From positions 15,700 to 79,699 of the forward strand of contig CAUYUA010000283.1 of the NCBI GenBank assembly GCA_963575675.1: a stretch of DNA of 64,000 nt. The letters run 5' to 3'. Position numbers and translations under genes: made by a program. Source of the DNA: CAUYUA01 sp963575675. GTDB lineage: Bacteria > Pseudomonadota > Alphaproteobacteria > Azospirillales > Azospirillaceae. The notes beneath the pieces are model-generated. The model did not search any database. It saw only the letters and a program-made list of their open reading frames with translations, and had not been told where the DNA came from. Positions 24,745 to 33,026 of this stretch are shown here, in pieces. Numbering within the stretch: the first letter of the stretch is position 1; each line of letters starts with the position of its first letter.

Positions 24745-25572
24745 ATGAGCGCCGGAAAAGAAATGAAACGGATCACCGTACCGCAGATTCGCGCCCGTAA
24801 AGGGGGCGTTCCCATTGTTTGCCTTACGGCGTATAGCGCGTCTTCGGCGCGGTTTTTAGATCCCCACGTTGATCTTCTGCTGGTTGGCGATTCTCTGGGA
24901 ATGGTGGTCTATGGCATGGACAGCACTCTGGCGGTGACGCTGGAGATGATGATCGCACATGGCGCGGCGGTGACGCGCGGTTCCGCCTCTGCATGCGTCG
25001 TGGTGGATATGCCGTTTGGCAGCTATCAAGAATCGCCGGAGACGGCGTTTCGAGCCTGTGCGCGAATCATGGCGGAGACCGGCTGTTCGGCGGTGAAGTT
25101 GGAAGGTGGAAGCGAAATGGCGCAAACCATCTCTTTCTTGACCACGCGCGGAATTCCCGTGATGGGGCATGTGGGGTTAATGCCGCAATCGGTGAACGCT
25201 CTGGGCGGTTTTCGGGCGCAGGGGCGAGAGGAAGCGACGGCTCGGCGCATTCTGGCGGACGCCGAAGCCGTGTCGGAAGCGGGCGCCTTTGCCGTGGTTG
25301 TTGAGGGGACGGTTGAGCCTTTGGCGCGTGAGATCACCAGCCGAATCACGATTCCGACGATTGGGATTGGAGCGGCTCCGGCATGTGACGGTCAGATTTT
25401 GGTCAGTGAGGATATGTTGGGTTTGTTTTCGGATTTTACCCCGAAATTTGTAAAGAAATATGCGGACCTGGGAGCGCAAGTCGGCGAGGCGGCGGCGAAC
25501 TACGCCGCAGACGTGCGCGCGCGTCGCTTTCCAGCTCTGGAGCATTGTTTCGGCGTGAAAGGTGGTCGTTAG
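24745..25572 (+). CDS. panB: 3-methyl-2-oxobutanoate hydroxymethyltransferase
   Basis: PanB adds a hydroxymethyl group from 5,10-methylene-THF to ketoisovalerate, giving ketopantoate, the first step of pantothenate synthesis. The 275-residue protein shows [26 protein letters not shown] near residues 44-56, [16 protein letters not shown] and the [20 protein letters not shown] segment, all typical. A GGAGG ribosome site lies 8-12 bases before the ATG. panC follows 188 bp later on the same strand. Confidence 0.96.
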   Translation: MSAGKEMKRITVPQIRARKGGVPIVCLTAYSASSARFLDPHVDLLLVGDSLGMVVYGMDSTLAVTLEMMIAHGAAVTRGSASACVVVDMPFGSYQESPETAFRACARIMAETGCSAVKLEGGSEMAQTISFLTTRGIPVMGHVGLMPQSVNALGGFRAQGREEATARRILADAEAVSEAGAFAVVVEGTVEPLAREITSRITIPTIGIGAAPACDGQILVSEDMLGLFSDFTPKFVKKYADLGAQVGEAAANYAADVRARRFPALEHCFGVKGGR

Positions 25573-25760
25573 GCGTCTTGAGTGATCTCTTTTGGAGAAT
25601 CAGACGTTGAAAGGTTTTTTTGGCTTCCTCTTGACGCTTTTCTTGGCCAAGCCGCCGTTCTTTAGGACGCGGATTGATTGTTCCGGGGCGAAGGGAGCGT
25701 AGTTCTTCTCGGTGAGCGTTTTTCGTTTTTATAACTTAAGACTCGGAAAGCAGGGAGCGA

Positions 25761-26675
25761 ATGGTGGGCGAACAATCGGAAATGTCGGAATTGCCGATCG
25801 TGCGCACTGTCGCGGCGTTGCGGACTCAGGTTGCGGCGTGGCGGCGAAATGGCGAATCGGTGGCGTTGGTTCCAACCATGGGCTATCTGCATGAGGGCCA
25901 TTTGGAGCTGGCGCGGCGCGCTGGGCAAGAAAGACGCCGCGTCGTCGCCAGTGTGTTCGTGAATCCTACGCAGTTTGCGCCGACCGAAGATTTGCAGACC
26001 TATCCGCGCGACGAGGTGGGCGATCACGCCAAGTTGCGGAGCGTCGGGTGCCATTTGATGTATGCGCCGACCGTGGCGGAAATGTATCCGAATGGATTCG
26101 CGACTCGCATTGGCGTCGGAGGCGAGGCCGAGGGATTGTGCGGCGCTTTTCGGCCTCAGATGTTCGGCGGCGTCGCTGTGGTGGTGACGAAGCTTTTGTT
26201 GCAGGTTATGCCGGATGTCGCGTTTTTCGGCGAAAAAGATTATCAGCAACTGTTGGTGATTCGTCGATTTGTTCGTGATCTTGATATTCCGGTCGCCATT
26301 GAAGGGGTTCCGGTGGTGCGCGAAGCCGATGGGTTGGCGATGTCGTCGCGGAACAGCTATCTGACGCCCGAAGAACGTCGCCGCGCTCCGACGCTCAATC
26401 GCGCTTTGGTCAAGGCTGCCCAGCGCTTTGGTCAAGGCGCGTGTCAAAGCAAGGATGCTGTCGACGCCGTTCTCGATCAGGCTCGACAAGAAATCCTTGC
26501 CGCCGGATTTTCCAAGATAGATTATGTTGATTTGCGCGACGCCGAGTCTCTGGCGGCGATCGATCATTTCGATGGCCGTTCGGTCGATGGCCGTTCGGCG
26601 CGGCTCTTGGCTGCGGCGTGGTTGGGGAAAGCCCGTTTGATTGATAATGTTTCAGTTGCGTCTCTGCGCGGATGA
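25761..26675 (+). CDS. panC: Pantothenate synthetase
   Basis: PanC condenses pantoate with beta-alanine using ATP. The 304-residue product has VPTMGYLHEGHLELAR near residues 37-52 (HIGH-like), VFVNPTQFAP, FFGEKDYQQL near 155-164 and GLAMSSRNSYL. Near residues 273-281 a 15-bp unit (GATGGCCGTTCGGTC) is tandemly duplicated, giving DGRSVDGRSAR, which lengthens a C-terminal loop. The start at 25761 could be shifted to the ATG at 25782 (MSELPIVRT). Confidence 0.95.
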   Translation: MVGEQSEMSELPIVRTVAALRTQVAAWRRNGESVALVPTMGYLHEGHLELARRAGQERRRVVASVFVNPTQFAPTEDLQTYPRDEVGDHAKLRSVGCHLMYAPTVAEMYPNGFATRIGVGGEAEGLCGAFRPQMFGGVAVVVTKLLLQVMPDVAFFGEKDYQQLLVIRRFVRDLDIPVAIEGVPVVREADGLAMSSRNSYLTPEERRRAPTLNRALVKAAQRFGQGACQSKDAVDAVLDQARQEILAAGFSKIDYVDLRDAESLAAIDHFDGRSVDGRSARLLAAAWLGKARLIDNVSVASLRG

Positions 26676-26820
26676 GGGCGTGGTTCCGAAACGAACCGAG
26701 CAAGCGGGGCTTGTCAGAGCAAAGGTTCTCAGGCTAGAGTGGCGACCGATTGCGCCTCGGGCGATGAAGCGCGGCGACAGATCGGTTTTAATCGGTTTTC
26801 AAGCGGCATCAGGGGGAAAC

Positions 26821-27318
26821 ATGACGAAGAGAGGCGGCCTTCGGGCGCTGGCGGTGTTTGCGACAGCCGTGACTGCGGCGTTGACATTGGCGTCTCCGAA
26901 TTCGGCGTTAGCGCAGGCGAAGTCGTCGGGACAAACTTCCACTGTCGTGGCGGAAGCTCCCGCCGCGATGGTTTCCAAGCCTCGGCCTATGACCGACGCC
27001 GAACTCACCAGCATGGGCTGCATTTTTGGCGGCGTGTTGGGCATGGGCGCGGTTTACGCCGCCGGTCCTTCCGAGGCCGTGATGTTGATCGCGGGCGGTA
27101 TTTTGGTTCCCGGTTCTTCCATGCCGTTGTTCTTGGCTTTGACTGGCACCATGGCGGCGGCAAGCTGCTCGGTTGGCGCAGCCATTGCCCCGACTCTGAT
27201 GTGGGCGACGGGCGTTGAGGGCGAACAAAAAACCGCCGCGCGCGCCTTGGACAGCAATTGGGCTCAAGTAAAGCTTGCCGCTCCGCAAGTCGCGGAAAGC
27301 GTTGGGGACGCGCGTTAA
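26821..27318 (+). CDS. Small exported/membrane protein, paralog 1 of a tandem family
   Basis: The 165-residue protein has a signal peptide (residues 1-37, ending ALAQA). A region from about residue 58 reads TSMGCIFGGVLGMGAVYAAG, then SEAVMLIAGGILVPGSS, then a second hydrophobic stretch ending AASCSVGAA. Two hydrophobic helices, a conserved GC cysteine, a conserved SC cysteine and the AGGxLVPSS motif are shared with the next two genes. ATCAGGGGGAA precedes the start here and at the next paralog. No family was recognised. The start at 26821 avoids a long overlap with panC. Confidence 0.75.
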   Translation: MTKRGGLRALAVFATAVTAALTLASPNSALAQAKSSGQTSTVVAEAPAAMVSKPRPMTDAELTSMGCIFGGVLGMGAVYAAGPSEAVMLIAGGILVPGSSMPLFLALTGTMAAASCSVGAAIAPTLMWATGVEGEQKTAARALDSNWAQVKLAAPQVAESVGDAR

Positions 27319-27470
27319 GCTCTTCGCTCTTCGGTCGCGGCTATTCCTTATAACCCGACGGACGCGAATACGGAACAGAGCCGAGTCGAAATCTCGCCAT
27401 GGCTGTTGAATATAGATGATGGCGGCGCAAGATTCGGCGGAGATTACGCTTTAGGATCAGGGGGAACGCA

Positions 27471-28031
27471 ATGACCCATAAGACCCGCATCAGTACAGTG
27501 GCGGTGGCGGCTCTGATGTTGGCGGCGGCCTGTCCGTCGCTGTCCCACGCCCAAGCTCTGAGCAGCCCGTCTTCGGCTGCTATGGCTGCTCAAATCTCCA
27601 GTCGAGGCGGCAGCAGCGCTCCAATTGCGCGACAAGTCGCTGAAGCCGCTGCGAAGCCCGCAGAGGGCGATAACATGCCGGATAACGTCGTCGCCGGTTT
27701 GGGCTGCGCCGCCATGGCGACCACTGCTATGGCCGCCGCTTATCTCAGCAGCCCCACCGAAGTCATTATGTTGATTGCTGGTGGTCTGTTGGTTCCTTCC
27801 AGTTCCTCTTTGTTGGCGCTGAGTCTCACCTCAACTCTTGTCGGCGGCTCTTGCGCCATTGGCGCTCTCGCCACTCCCGGCGTGCTCTATCTGGCTGATC
27901 AGGCCGGCCCGATTTCCGAGCAGGTTGCGTATCAGATCGGTCGAGTCGGCAGCGGCGTCGCTTCCTTGTTCGGCGGCGGACGCGGTCTTCAGGGCAAATC
28001 TGGAAGGCAACTCGCAGAGCAGACAAACTGA
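27471..28031 (+). CDS. Small exported/membrane protein, paralog 2 of a tandem family
   Basis: The 186-residue protein has a signal peptide (about residues 1-26, ending LSHAQA). Its core AGLGCAAMATTAMAAAYLSS, EVIMLIAGGLLVPSSS and GGSCAIGALATPG aligns with the neighbours. Its Gly-rich C-terminal tail (GSGVASLFGGGRGLQGKSGR) is longer than in the others. The ribosome site ATCAGGGGGAACGCA matches that of paralog 1, showing that the duplication included the leader. Function is unknown. Confidence 0.75.
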   Translation: MTHKTRISTVAVAALMLAAACPSLSHAQALSSPSSAAMAAQISSRGGSSAPIARQVAEAAAKPAEGDNMPDNVVAGLGCAAMATTAMAAAYLSSPTEVIMLIAGGLLVPSSSSLLALSLTSTLVGGSCAIGALATPGVLYLADQAGPISEQVAYQIGRVGSGVASLFGGGRGLQGKSGRQLAEQTN

Positions 28032-28197
28032 TTTTCCTCCTGCGTGCGGGCGTGTTGGTCTTTACGCCGATTCCGTCGGGTGGAGGGCTTTCTTCCCCTT
28101 GACCTTCGCCTCGGCGGTGAGCGCGTTCGGCATCTGTGCGGCGCGTGGTTTTTAAATCACGCGCCGTGGGGAACATATTTTGTGAACGAGGGATGTC

Positions 28198-28599
28198 ATG
28201 GCGTTAGGGTGTTATCGATCCGGCGTTTCGGCCATCAAGTCTGTTCTTGGCGCCGTCTTCTTTTTGATCGCTAGTCTTTTGCTTGTCGCTCCGGCCATGG
28301 CCCAAAGCCAACCGGCGGCCACATCTCAAATGGCTCAAGCGGTTGAGAGCAAATCATCCAGTCCGATGAGCGACTCTGCAAAGGCGGGCGCCGGGTGTTT
28401 GGCTGGCTTAGTGGGCGTTGGCGGCGCGGGCATGGCTTTGGGCGCCAGTGAGTTGATGATGTTGGCGGGCGGTTCGGTCATGGTGCCGTCTTCCGGCGTT
28501 ATGGTGATGTTGTCATTGTTCGGCACAGCTTTGGTGGGAAGTTGTTCTCTTGCGATGACGTTGACTCCGGTTGTTGGTTGGAGCACGGGTTGGTTTTAG
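28198..28599 (+). CDS. Small exported/membrane protein, paralog 3 of a tandem family
   Basis: The 133-residue protein has a signal-like segment (about residues 10-36, ending APAMAQ). Its core AGAGCLAGLVGVGGAGMA, ELMMLAGGSVMVPSSG and LVGSCSLAMTLTPVVGW keeps both cysteines and the AGGxxxVPSS motif of the two upstream genes. It ends almost directly after the second hydrophobic helix, so it lacks the extra tail. GAGGGATGTC precedes the ATG. The last gene of the array lies before a large palindromic element. Function is unknown. Confidence 0.72.
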   Translation: MALGCYRSGVSAIKSVLGAVFFLIASLLLVAPAMAQSQPAATSQMAQAVESKSSSPMSDSAKAGAGCLAGLVGVGGAGMALGASELMMLAGGSVMVPSSGVMVMLSLFGTALVGSCSLAMTLTPVVGWSTGWF

Positions 28600-28627
28600 G
28601 TTTTTTTGTATAAAATGAATTGTAAAA

Positions 28628-28943
28628 TTAAACGGGTCCAGGGACTGTGTTCCTGGTCGCCGGGGATCATAAGGGGGGAGCGAAAGCCCCCCTTATTGCC
28701 GTAAGGCAAATCTCCTCTGGAACTGCTCGCCTCTGGAGAGCCTATTGCAAAATCAGAAATCTTATCGGCAAAAAATCAATTAAGAGCGATTAAGATCGAT
28801 GGTTTCTGATTTTGCAGTAGGCTCGGAACGGCTTGCCTCCAACCATTTCAGAGGAGAGGTTGCCTTACGGCAATAAGGGGGGCTTTCGCTCCCCCCTTAT
28901 GATCCCCCGGCGACCAGGAACACAGTCCCTGGACCCGTCTAAT
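28628..28943. repeat. Long palindromic element (~315 bp) with nested smaller inverted repeat
   Basis: The left arm (28632-28720) runs GGGTCCAGGGACTGTGTTCC, then AAGGGGGGAGCGAAAGCCCCCC and GCCGTAAGGCAA. The right arm (28850-28941) gives the same sequence in inverse order and orientation, ending AACACAGTCCCTGGACCCG. The centre (28738-28824) is a separate inverted repeat, GAGCCTATTGCAAAATCAG and its near complement. The outer arms also contain local hairpins. No protein is encoded. Confidence 0.85.
28738..28824. mobile_element. MITE-like inverted repeat nested in the long palindrome
   Basis: GAGCCTATTGCAAAATCAGAA is repeated in inverted form as TTCTGATTTTGCAGTAGGCTC at the other end, with one mismatch, enclosing about 45 bp that includes TTAAGAGCGATTAAGATCGAT. 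The unit is AT-rich and interrupts the palindromic repeat at its centre, which suggests it moved there. No transposase or target duplication was identified, so mobility is an inference. Confidence 0.5.
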
Positions 28944-28996
28944 TTTTAGGCTCTGAAATCCTGTTCCACATCCCGTGTTATTTATTCTTCTGCGCT

Positions 28997-29893
28997 CTAT
29001 GTTTCTGTGTCTAGAGTGTTTGGGAAGGCTCCTGAAAGCCATTTTCCTCCGATTCGAATCGGAGCAATGCGTCGCGCCAGTCCTGTTTGAGCATTCGTGT
29101 CAATCATAACGCCGCATACTGTTCCTTCTCCATCGGATGGCGACATTCGTTCGGTGGGAACGCGACGCAAAAAGCGTGTGACGGCGTTCTCTTTTTTCAT
29201 TCCGATCACACTGTTGTAATCGCCGCACATACCCGCGTCGGTGATGTAAGCGGAGCCTCCCGACAAGATCATCCAATCCGCCGTTGGAATATGGCTGTGC
29301 GATCCGGCGATGAGAGAGACTCGACCATCAAGAAAATGTCCCATCGCCATTTTTTCGCTGGTGGCTTCGCCGTGAGCGTCAACGACGATCGCATCAATTC
29401 CGCCGCATCCCAGACGATAGAGTCGCAAGACGCGCTCAACCGCCGCAAAGGGGTCGTCGGCCAGATCCATAAACAACCGCAAAATTAGAGTAATCACCAA
29501 AACTTTTCGGCCCGTGCGCGTGGTGATGACGCCGCAGCCTCGTCCCGGCGTGTTGTCGGGATAATTGAGCGGGCGGAACAATCTGGGTTCTCGATCAATG
29601 GTTGTGACCAGCTCTTTCTGATCCCAAACATGATTTCCAAGCGTAATGGCGTCGATGCCGGCGGCGAAGAACTCTTGCGCGATTTTGTCGGTGATGCCGA
29701 ATCCCCCGGCGGCGTTTTCGCCATTGACGATGATTGCGTCGGGGGCCAATTCGGTTTTGATGCGAGGCAAAAACTGAAGCACGGCGTCTCGACCACTGCG
29801 GCCGACGATATCGCCAAGGAACACGATTCGCATAGGCGTGCTTTCTGTTTGTCGGCGAGGAGTTTTTTTGCGGTATTGGGGAGCTTGGGACAT
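28997..29893 (-). CDS. YmdB-like metallophosphoesterase (TIGR00282 family)
   Basis: The protein has the calcineurin-like metallophosphoesterase pattern of the YmdB/TIGR00282 family, which hydrolyses cyclic nucleotide monophosphates. Motifs are FLGDIVGRSGRDAV, IVNGENAAGGFG, LGNHVWDQKE, VDAHGEATSEKMAMG and GSHSHIPTAD. Family members usually begin at MRIVFLGD (ATG at 29833). The upstream ATG at 29893 has a better ribosome site (AAGGGAAACA), so a 20-residue extension is possible. The gene follows the 5-FCL gene by 88 bp on the same strand. The segment VITLILRLFMDLADDPF is slightly unlike the usual VMGRLFMDP version. Confidence 0.88.
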   Translation of the reverse strand: MSQAPQYRKKTPRRQTESTPMRIVFLGDIVGRSGRDAVLQFLPRIKTELAPDAIIVNGENAAGGFGITDKIAQEFFAAGIDAITLGNHVWDQKELVTTIDREPRLFRPLNYPDNTPGRGCGVITTRTGRKVLVITLILRLFMDLADDPFAAVERVLRLYRLGCGGIDAIVVDAHGEATSEKMAMGHFLDGRVSLIAGSHSHIPTADWMILSGGSAYITDAGMCGDYNSVIGMKKENAVTRFLRRVPTERMSPSDGEGTVCGVMIDTNAQTGLARRIAPIRIGGKWLSGAFPNTLDTET

Positions 29894-29981
29894 TGTTTCC
29901 CTTTTTTAGTCGCTCCCCTTAAAATATTTTGTGAATGTTTCGAGAATCGCCGTTGGTGGGATTCGAAGCAAGAGACGAATT

Positions 29982-30572
29982 TTAACTGATTTTCAAACTG
30001 AATTGCTCGGTGACGATCCAGTCGAGTCGTTGGTCTTGAGCAGTGAACGGGATTGCGTCGATTTCTTGTCCGGAGAACCCTACGCCGATTGCCAAGATGG
30101 CGTTGGAGGCGCGTCGTTCTGCAATGGTCAGATCGTAATAAGCGCCGCCGTACCCGAGTCTATGCCCGGTTCTGTCGAAGGCCAGCAACGGAACGATAAG
30201 AACGTCGGGAACGATGAGTGGGTTGGCGTCGGTGGGTTGTAGGATTTTAAAAGGGCCGGGAGAAAGTTGTGTTTCGGGAGTCCAATGACGGAAAGTAAGG
30301 GGGTGTTGTCGAGCAATCACAACAGGCAATGTGGATGTTCGCCCTGCATTGTGCCAAGCAAACAAAAAAGGACGAATGTCCAATTCCGTTCCGATTGGCC
30401 AGTAGCCAGATATGACAGCGGTTTCAGGTAGGGCGATGTCATGTAAAATACGATCTCGTATCTGTTCTCCTGCGTTGGGGAGAGCAGGCGCGATCCGATT
30501 TCTTATCATACGGGCGCGCGCGCGTAATCCCGTCTTCGCATCATGAAGACCAGCGTCTGATGATTGTGGCAT
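29982..30572 (-). CDS. ygfA: 5-formyltetrahydrofolate cyclo-ligase
   Basis: This enzyme converts 5-formyl-THF to 5,10-methenyl-THF with ATP. The 196-residue product shows the family pattern: an N-terminal RARARMIRNRI helix, VISGYWPIGTELDIRPF near residues 53-69, DVLIVPLLAFDRTGHRLGYG near 122-141 with the GGAYYD metal/ATP site, and IGVGFSGQEI. It lies after zapA with a structured RNA between them, the classic 6S RNA context. Confidence 0.94.
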   Translation of the reverse strand: MPQSSDAGLHDAKTGLRARARMIRNRIAPALPNAGEQIRDRILHDIALPETAVISGYWPIGTELDIRPFLFAWHNAGRTSTLPVVIARQHPLTFRHWTPETQLSPGPFKILQPTDANPLIVPDVLIVPLLAFDRTGHRLGYGGAYYDLTIAERRASNAILAIGVGFSGQEIDAIPFTAQDQRLDWIVTEQFSLKIS

Positions 30573-30654
30573 GGATGAACTCGAGGGCGGAGAGGCCGAG
30601 AAGAAAGCCGATGATCGGCGTTAAAGCAAAAGGACGACGTCAACTAATTTCGTC

Positions 30655-30845
30655 CTCATTGCGCCGGACGCCAACCAGCGTATGCTGGGTGAGAAGGAGC
30701 CGCCTCGACCGTTGGCTTATGCGTTCCTCCGTGGCCTGCTTGAGCAGGTGGGCGCCTTGTAGCGAGACCACGATCTCGCCAGTGATGGCTCCCTGGAGTC
30801 AAAGAATTACGGCCCCGGGGACATCGCGGCCTGACGCGTCGCGCA
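30655..30845 (-). ncRNA. ssrS: Probable 6S RNA (ssrS)
   Basis: The 294-bp gap between zapA and the 5-formyltetrahydrofolate cyclo-ligase gene is where 6S RNA lies in many proteobacteria. On the minus strand it contains GGCCGCGATGTCCCCGGGGC near its start and GGTCGAGGCGGCTCC near its end, which can pair in the closing stem. Local helices lie between them, including CCTGCTCAAGCAGG and GCGAGATCGTGGTCTCGC. 6S RNA binds sigma-70 RNA polymerase. The ends are approximate, and the identification is by position and rough fold, not by covariance search. Confidence 0.6.
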
Positions 30846-30866
30846 GCAGCCTTCTCGAAAACGAGT

Positions 30867-31193
30867 TTAGGCGCGTTCGATCTTGGCGGCAAGCTCTTCG
30901 ATGCGATGAATGACGTTTGAGAGGGTCGCTATGGCGTTTTCTGGTTCGTGGGGAGCATTATTGATTCGTGCGCGCATGGATGCTAGTTCGTCGGCGCGAT
31001 CGAACAGCTCGTCGGCAAGGACGAGGGCGGTCATGGCCAGCAAGTGCGAGTCGCTTCCGATTCCGCCGCCAACGACCATGTGGGTAAGTTTGTCGTCGAC
31101 ATAAGCGGCAAGTTTTCGGATTCGCGGTTCCTGTCCATCTTCGCATGTTAAAGGATACCGGCGTCCGTTGAGCGTGATTTCGATTCGCGCCAT
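30867..31193 (-). CDS. zapA: Cell division protein ZapA
   Basis: ZapA promotes bundling of FtsZ protofilaments at the division ring. The 108-residue product begins MARIEITLNGRRYPLTCEDG, matching the beta-strand start of ZapA. It carries the conserved LAAYVDDKLTHM segment near residues 31-42 and ends with the coiled-coil helix (IATLSNVIHRIEELAAKIER). The ATG at 31193 is supported by the family's N-terminus; a longer reading to 31616 has no homologous part. It lies 4 bp after a small coiled-coil gene, so the two form an operon. Confidence 0.93.
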   Translation of the reverse strand: MARIEITLNGRRYPLTCEDGQEPRIRKLAAYVDDKLTHMVVGGGIGSDSHLLAMTALVLADELFDRADELASMRARINNAPHEPENAIATLSNVIHRIEELAAKIERA

Positions 31194-31197
31194 GAGG

Positions 31198-31422
31198 TTA
31201 CGTCTCCAGAACCGCGTTGAGTCGTTCGATGGCGCCGTTGAGGCGCGCCGACACGGTTTCAGCGGCGGCCGCTGTTCGAGCTTTCTCCGTTCGGGCGGCT
31301 TGCAAGGCTTTGTTGAGGGCGTCGCGTTCATTGGAGAGCCGCTCTTCGCGCGCCTCGATGGTCGTCGCCAATCGGTCGACAGCCCGCGTAAGTCGCTCCA
31401 AGGTCGAGTCCAGCGTCTCCAT
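31198..31422 (-). CDS. Small coiled-coil protein upstream of zapA (DUF4164/ZapB-like)
   Basis: The 74-residue protein is almost entirely predicted coiled coil, with many Leu, Glu and Arg at heptad spacing (TLERLTRAVDRLATTIEARE). In alphaproteobacteria a short coiled-coil gene commonly precedes zapA. It ends 4 bp before the zapA ATG. A role in division, perhaps like ZapB, is suggested by this pairing but not proved. Confidence 0.7.
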   Translation of the reverse strand: METLDSTLERLTRAVDRLATTIEAREERLSNERDALNKALQAARTEKARTAAAAETVSARLNGAIERLNAVLET

Positions 31423-31778
31423 GGCGTTTTTGTTTCACTCCTTATCAGAGGCGCCGGTGTTGAGGGTAGACGACGCGGCGGCTTAAGGTCGATTTCTTGG
31501 TAGATCAGAGAGGGCGCCTTAGACTTTCCAAAGGCGGAAAGGCTTTTGGAAACCGTAGCGCAAATTTTATGAAAATCCAACATAAATGGGGCTTGCCCCC
31601 ATCGGCGTCCTTCCATTTGATGATGTCAGGCACAGTATGAGGGCGAAAGCGCAGCGTCAACAAGTCGTCAACGTCATGCGCTTTCGCTGGAACGAATGAT
31701 TGTTTCAGCCTCTGGATTGCGGTTTTTCGGAATGTGGCTTCGGCAGAGGCGGCGTGGTTGGGTTGTGTGAGATGGGGC
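31423..31778. other. Gap between serA and the coiled-coil gene, with one hairpin
   Basis: GCGAAAGCGCA (31643-31653) pairs exactly with TGCGCTTTCGC (31677-31687). The 23-base loop contains a GTCAAC direct repeat. It may end the serA message or belong to the promoter of the zapA operon, although no T-run follows. Nothing else was recognised. Confidence 0.35.
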
Positions 31779-33026
31779 TTAATACAGGATGCGGGCTCTG
31801 ATCGTGCCGTCGATGGCGCGCAGATCGGTTAATATCTGGCGTTCGTCGAATTCACCTTCCACGTCGAACACGACGTAGCCGATTTCGGAATCCGTCTGCA
31901 AGTATTGTGCCGAAATATTGATGTTTTGGGCGGCGAAAACCTCGTTGAGGCGACGCAAGGTTCCGGGAGTGTTGGCGTGGATGTGTAGGAATCGGGTTCC
32001 ACCGGGTTTTACCGGCAAAGCGACCTGCACAAAGTTTACGGCGCCGATGGTGGAGCCATTATCGCTATATTCGATCAGTTTGTCCGCGACTTCGCCGCCG
32101 ATGTTGGCTTGGGCTTCCAGCGTGCTGCCGCCGACGTGAGGCGTGAGAATGACGTTCTCCATGCCGCATATCGTGCTGTGGAAGGGTTCGTCGTTGCCGA
32201 CGGGCTCTTTGGGGAAGACGTCCAGCGCGGCGCCCAAGACGAGTCGGGTGCGAAGAGCTTCGGCCAGCGCGTTGAGGTCGACCACTGTGCCGCGCGCCGC
32301 GTTGATCAGATAAGGTCCCGGTTTTTCTGGATTCTTTTTCATCCAGTTTAATTGCTCGGCGGCGATCATGTTGTGGGTGCTGGGGGTTTCCGGGACGTGC
32401 AGGCTGACGACGTCGGAGACCTCCAGCAGCTCTTTCAGGCTGGAGCAGGAGCGGGCGTTGCCGATCGCCAATTTTTTGATGATGTCGTAGAAACGGACGC
32501 GCATGCCTAAAGCTTCGGCGAGGATCGACACTTGGCTGCCGATGTGGCCATAGCCGACGATGCCTAAGGTTTTGCCGCGAATTTCGAATGAGCCTGCGGC
32601 AGATTTGGACCAGCCGTTTCGGTGCAGTAGGAAAGATTTTTCCTGCACGCCGCGCATCAGCATGATGATTTGGCCGATCACCAGCTCGGCCACCGAGCGG
32701 GTGTTGGAATAGGGTGCGTTGAAGACCGGAATGCCGAGTCGGCGCGCGGTTCCCAGATCGACTTGATTGGTGCCGATGCAGAAACAGCCGATGCTGAACA
32801 GCCGCTTGGCGGCTTTTAGGACCGGCGCGGTGAGCTGTGTGCGTGAACGGATGCCGATAATGTGTGTATTGGCGATTTTTTCGATGAGGGCGTGTTCGTC
32901 GATCGCTTTGGGCAACGATTCGATGTTGACGTAGCCGCGTTCGCGCAACGCCGCAATGGCGTTTTCGTGGACGCCTTCCAGAAGGAGAATGCGGATTTTG
33001 TCTCTAGACAAGGACAGTTTGGACAA
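31779..33026 (-). CDS. serA: D-3-phosphoglycerate dehydrogenase
   Basis: SerA oxidises 3-phosphoglycerate to phosphohydroxypyruvate, the first step of serine synthesis. The 415-residue product is the short E. coli-like type. It has GRSxT-like substrate segment IGIRSRTQLTA, an NAD site LGIVGYGHIGSQVS near residues 154-167, catalytic segments NAARGTVVD and TPHVGGSTLEAQ, and a C-terminal ACT domain (about 340-415) that in this type binds serine for feedback control. serC is not adjacent. Confidence 0.95.
   Translation of the reverse strand: MSKLSLSRDKIRILLLEGVHENAIAALRERGYVNIESLPKAIDEHALIEKIANTHIIGIRSRTQLTAPVLKAAKRLFSIGCFCIGTNQVDLGTARRLGIPVFNAPYSNTRSVAELVIGQIIMLMRGVQEKSFLLHRNGWSKSAAGSFEIRGKTLGIVGYGHIGSQVSILAEALGMRVRFYDIIKKLAIGNARSCSSLKELLEVSDVVSLHVPETPSTHNMIAAEQLNWMKKNPEKPGPYLINAARGTVVDLNALAEALRTRLVLGAALDVFPKEPVGNDEPFHSTICGMENVILTPHVGGSTLEAQANIGGEVADKLIEYSDNGSTIGAVNFVQVALPVKPGGTRFLHIHANTPGTLRRLNEVFAAQNINISAQYLQTDSEIGYVVFDVEGEFDERQILTDLRAIDGTIRARILY

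Noticed and set aside
26641..26820. Upstream extension of the first small membrane paralog overlapping panC
   Set aside because: The extension overlaps panC and lacks a ribosome site; the ATG at 26821 begins a normal signal peptide after AGGGGGAA.
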